A stretch of 33,878 nucleotides of DNA from Candidatus Rokuibacteriota bacterium (GTDB taxonomy: Bacteria > Methylomirabilota > Methylomirabilia > Rokubacteriales > CSP1-6): positions 1-33,878 of the forward strand of contig QHRS01000051.1 in assembly GCA_003221435.1 (NCBI GenBank), read 5' to 3'. Made by a program: the position numbers and the translations under genes. Under the pieces are notes generated by a model that had not been told where the DNA came from, did no database searches, and saw only the letters and a program-made list of their open reading frames with translations. This document shows positions 33,447 through 33,878 of this stretch, piece by piece (the first letter of the stretch is position 1; every line of letters begins with the position of its first letter).

Positions 33447-33878
33447 ATGGAACGAATGGAGCGGACCGAGATGCCCGGGGTCGGCACCCGGGCGCCCAAC
33501 TTCCGCCTGCCGGCGGCGCAGGGGTCTGACATCGCGCTCGAGGATTACCGCGGGAAGCGCAACGTCGTGCTGTGGTTCTCAAAGGGCCTCTTCTGACCGT
33601 TCTGCCGACGGCACATGGCGCAGTTGCGCCAAGGCTATCCAGAGATCCAGAAAAACAACGGGGAGATCCTCCAGGTCACGCACAACACTCCCGAGGAGGC
33701 CCGGCTGTACCACCGGAAATTTCAGCTCACCTTCCCCTACCTCTGTGATGCCGAGCGAGTCGTGCACGAGACGTACGGGATTCGCATGGGTCAGCCCGAT
33801 CTCGTCGCGGGGATGAGGAGCTTCGTTGCGTGCTCTGCGGCCGCGGCGAGCGATCTCGTGCTGCGCGGGGAAACAACC
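33447..33878 (+). CDS. Peroxiredoxin-like selenoprotein (UxxC), 3' partial
   Basis: From ATG 33447 the frame encodes an AhpC/TSA-like thioredoxin fold: GTRAPNFRLPAAQG, LEDYRGKRNVVLWFSKG, then codon 50 is TGA, followed by PFCRRHMAQL. The protein continues without another stop to the window's end through FPYLCDAERVVHETYGI. In the family the active site is a Cys at the TGA position (CPFC), so selenocysteine U50 with resolving C53 is the best reading. A hairpin 19 nt after TGA fits a bacterial SECIS. The gene has AGGGGAG before the start. The residues after 33878 are not seen. Likely role: thiol-dependent reduction of peroxides. Confidence 0.75.
33616..33631 (+). promoter_or_regulatory. Candidate bacterial SECIS element
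   Basis: TGGCGC and GCGCCA form a perfect 6-bp stem closing the loop AGTT, whose second base is G. The loop begins 25 nt after the TGA at 33594-33596, within the distance known for bacterial SECIS hairpins (about 16-37 nt). SelB would read it to insert selenocysteine. Confidence 0.6.

Noticed and set aside
33597..33878. Redoxin as a broken pseudogene
   Set aside because: Only one stop occurs, it is TGA, it is at the exact active-site Cys, and both sides keep coding character and a hairpin follows. Sequencing error cannot be excluded but fits less well.

Overview
The window is about 34 kb of very GC-rich bacterial DNA with near-complete G/C use at third codon positions. There is no rRNA, tRNA, phage, transposase or CRISPR. 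Gene content (stand-alone corrinoid methyltransferase parts, a UroD-type methyltransferase, an alternative oxidase, M16 peptidase pairs, a probable selenoprotein) and dense G/C-rich hairpin repeats between genes suggest an uncultured soil or subsurface lineage such as Rokubacteria/Methylomirabilota. That placement is inference. Outer-membrane and periplasmic proteins point to a diderm cell.

Layout. 1-3164: end of a class III nucleotide cyclase, then a TPR/beta-barrel protein and a FecR-domain protein. 3402-9713: a metallo-beta-lactamase/rhodanese sulfur protein, then a B12/one-carbon block (corrinoid protein, homocysteine methyltransferase and MetH-activation-like protein joined by GTGA overlaps, shikimate kinase, and a homocysteine methyltransferase-MetF fusion). 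9837-16719: amidase, RRM RNA-binding protein, a minus-strand DUF169-UroD fusion, alpha/beta hydrolase, ACT-malic enzyme and a small virulence-factor-domain protein. 16883-24768: MFS transporter, DksA-like protein, GDPD, PlsC-like acyltransferase, an asparaginase/threonine dehydratase pair, family 5 uracil-DNA glycosylase and an HtrA-type protease. 24981-33259: a plus-strand run of M16 peptidase, HlyD adaptor, ABC ATPase, ABC permease, alternative oxidase, M16-like partner without the zinc motif, a hypothetical protein and a membrane protein. 33447-end: a redoxin gene with an in-frame TGA at the active-site position.

Working together. The corrinoid protein, homocysteine methyltransferase and activation protein look like a methionine synthase split into parts but without a folate-binding domain in the window. 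The DUF169-UroD protein 6 kb away is a candidate source of methyl groups, so a demethylation-to-methionine route is possible but unproven. The MetF fusion supplies or uses methyl-folate.

Three repeat families sit between genes. Family A is a two-hairpin element with six copies plus a half-copy; family B has three copies; family C has two. Several genes have a -10-like box only 7-10 nt before the start codon, which suggests leaderless transcripts. The strongest new observation is the UxxC redoxin at the right edge, with a bacterial-type SECIS hairpin just after the TGA.
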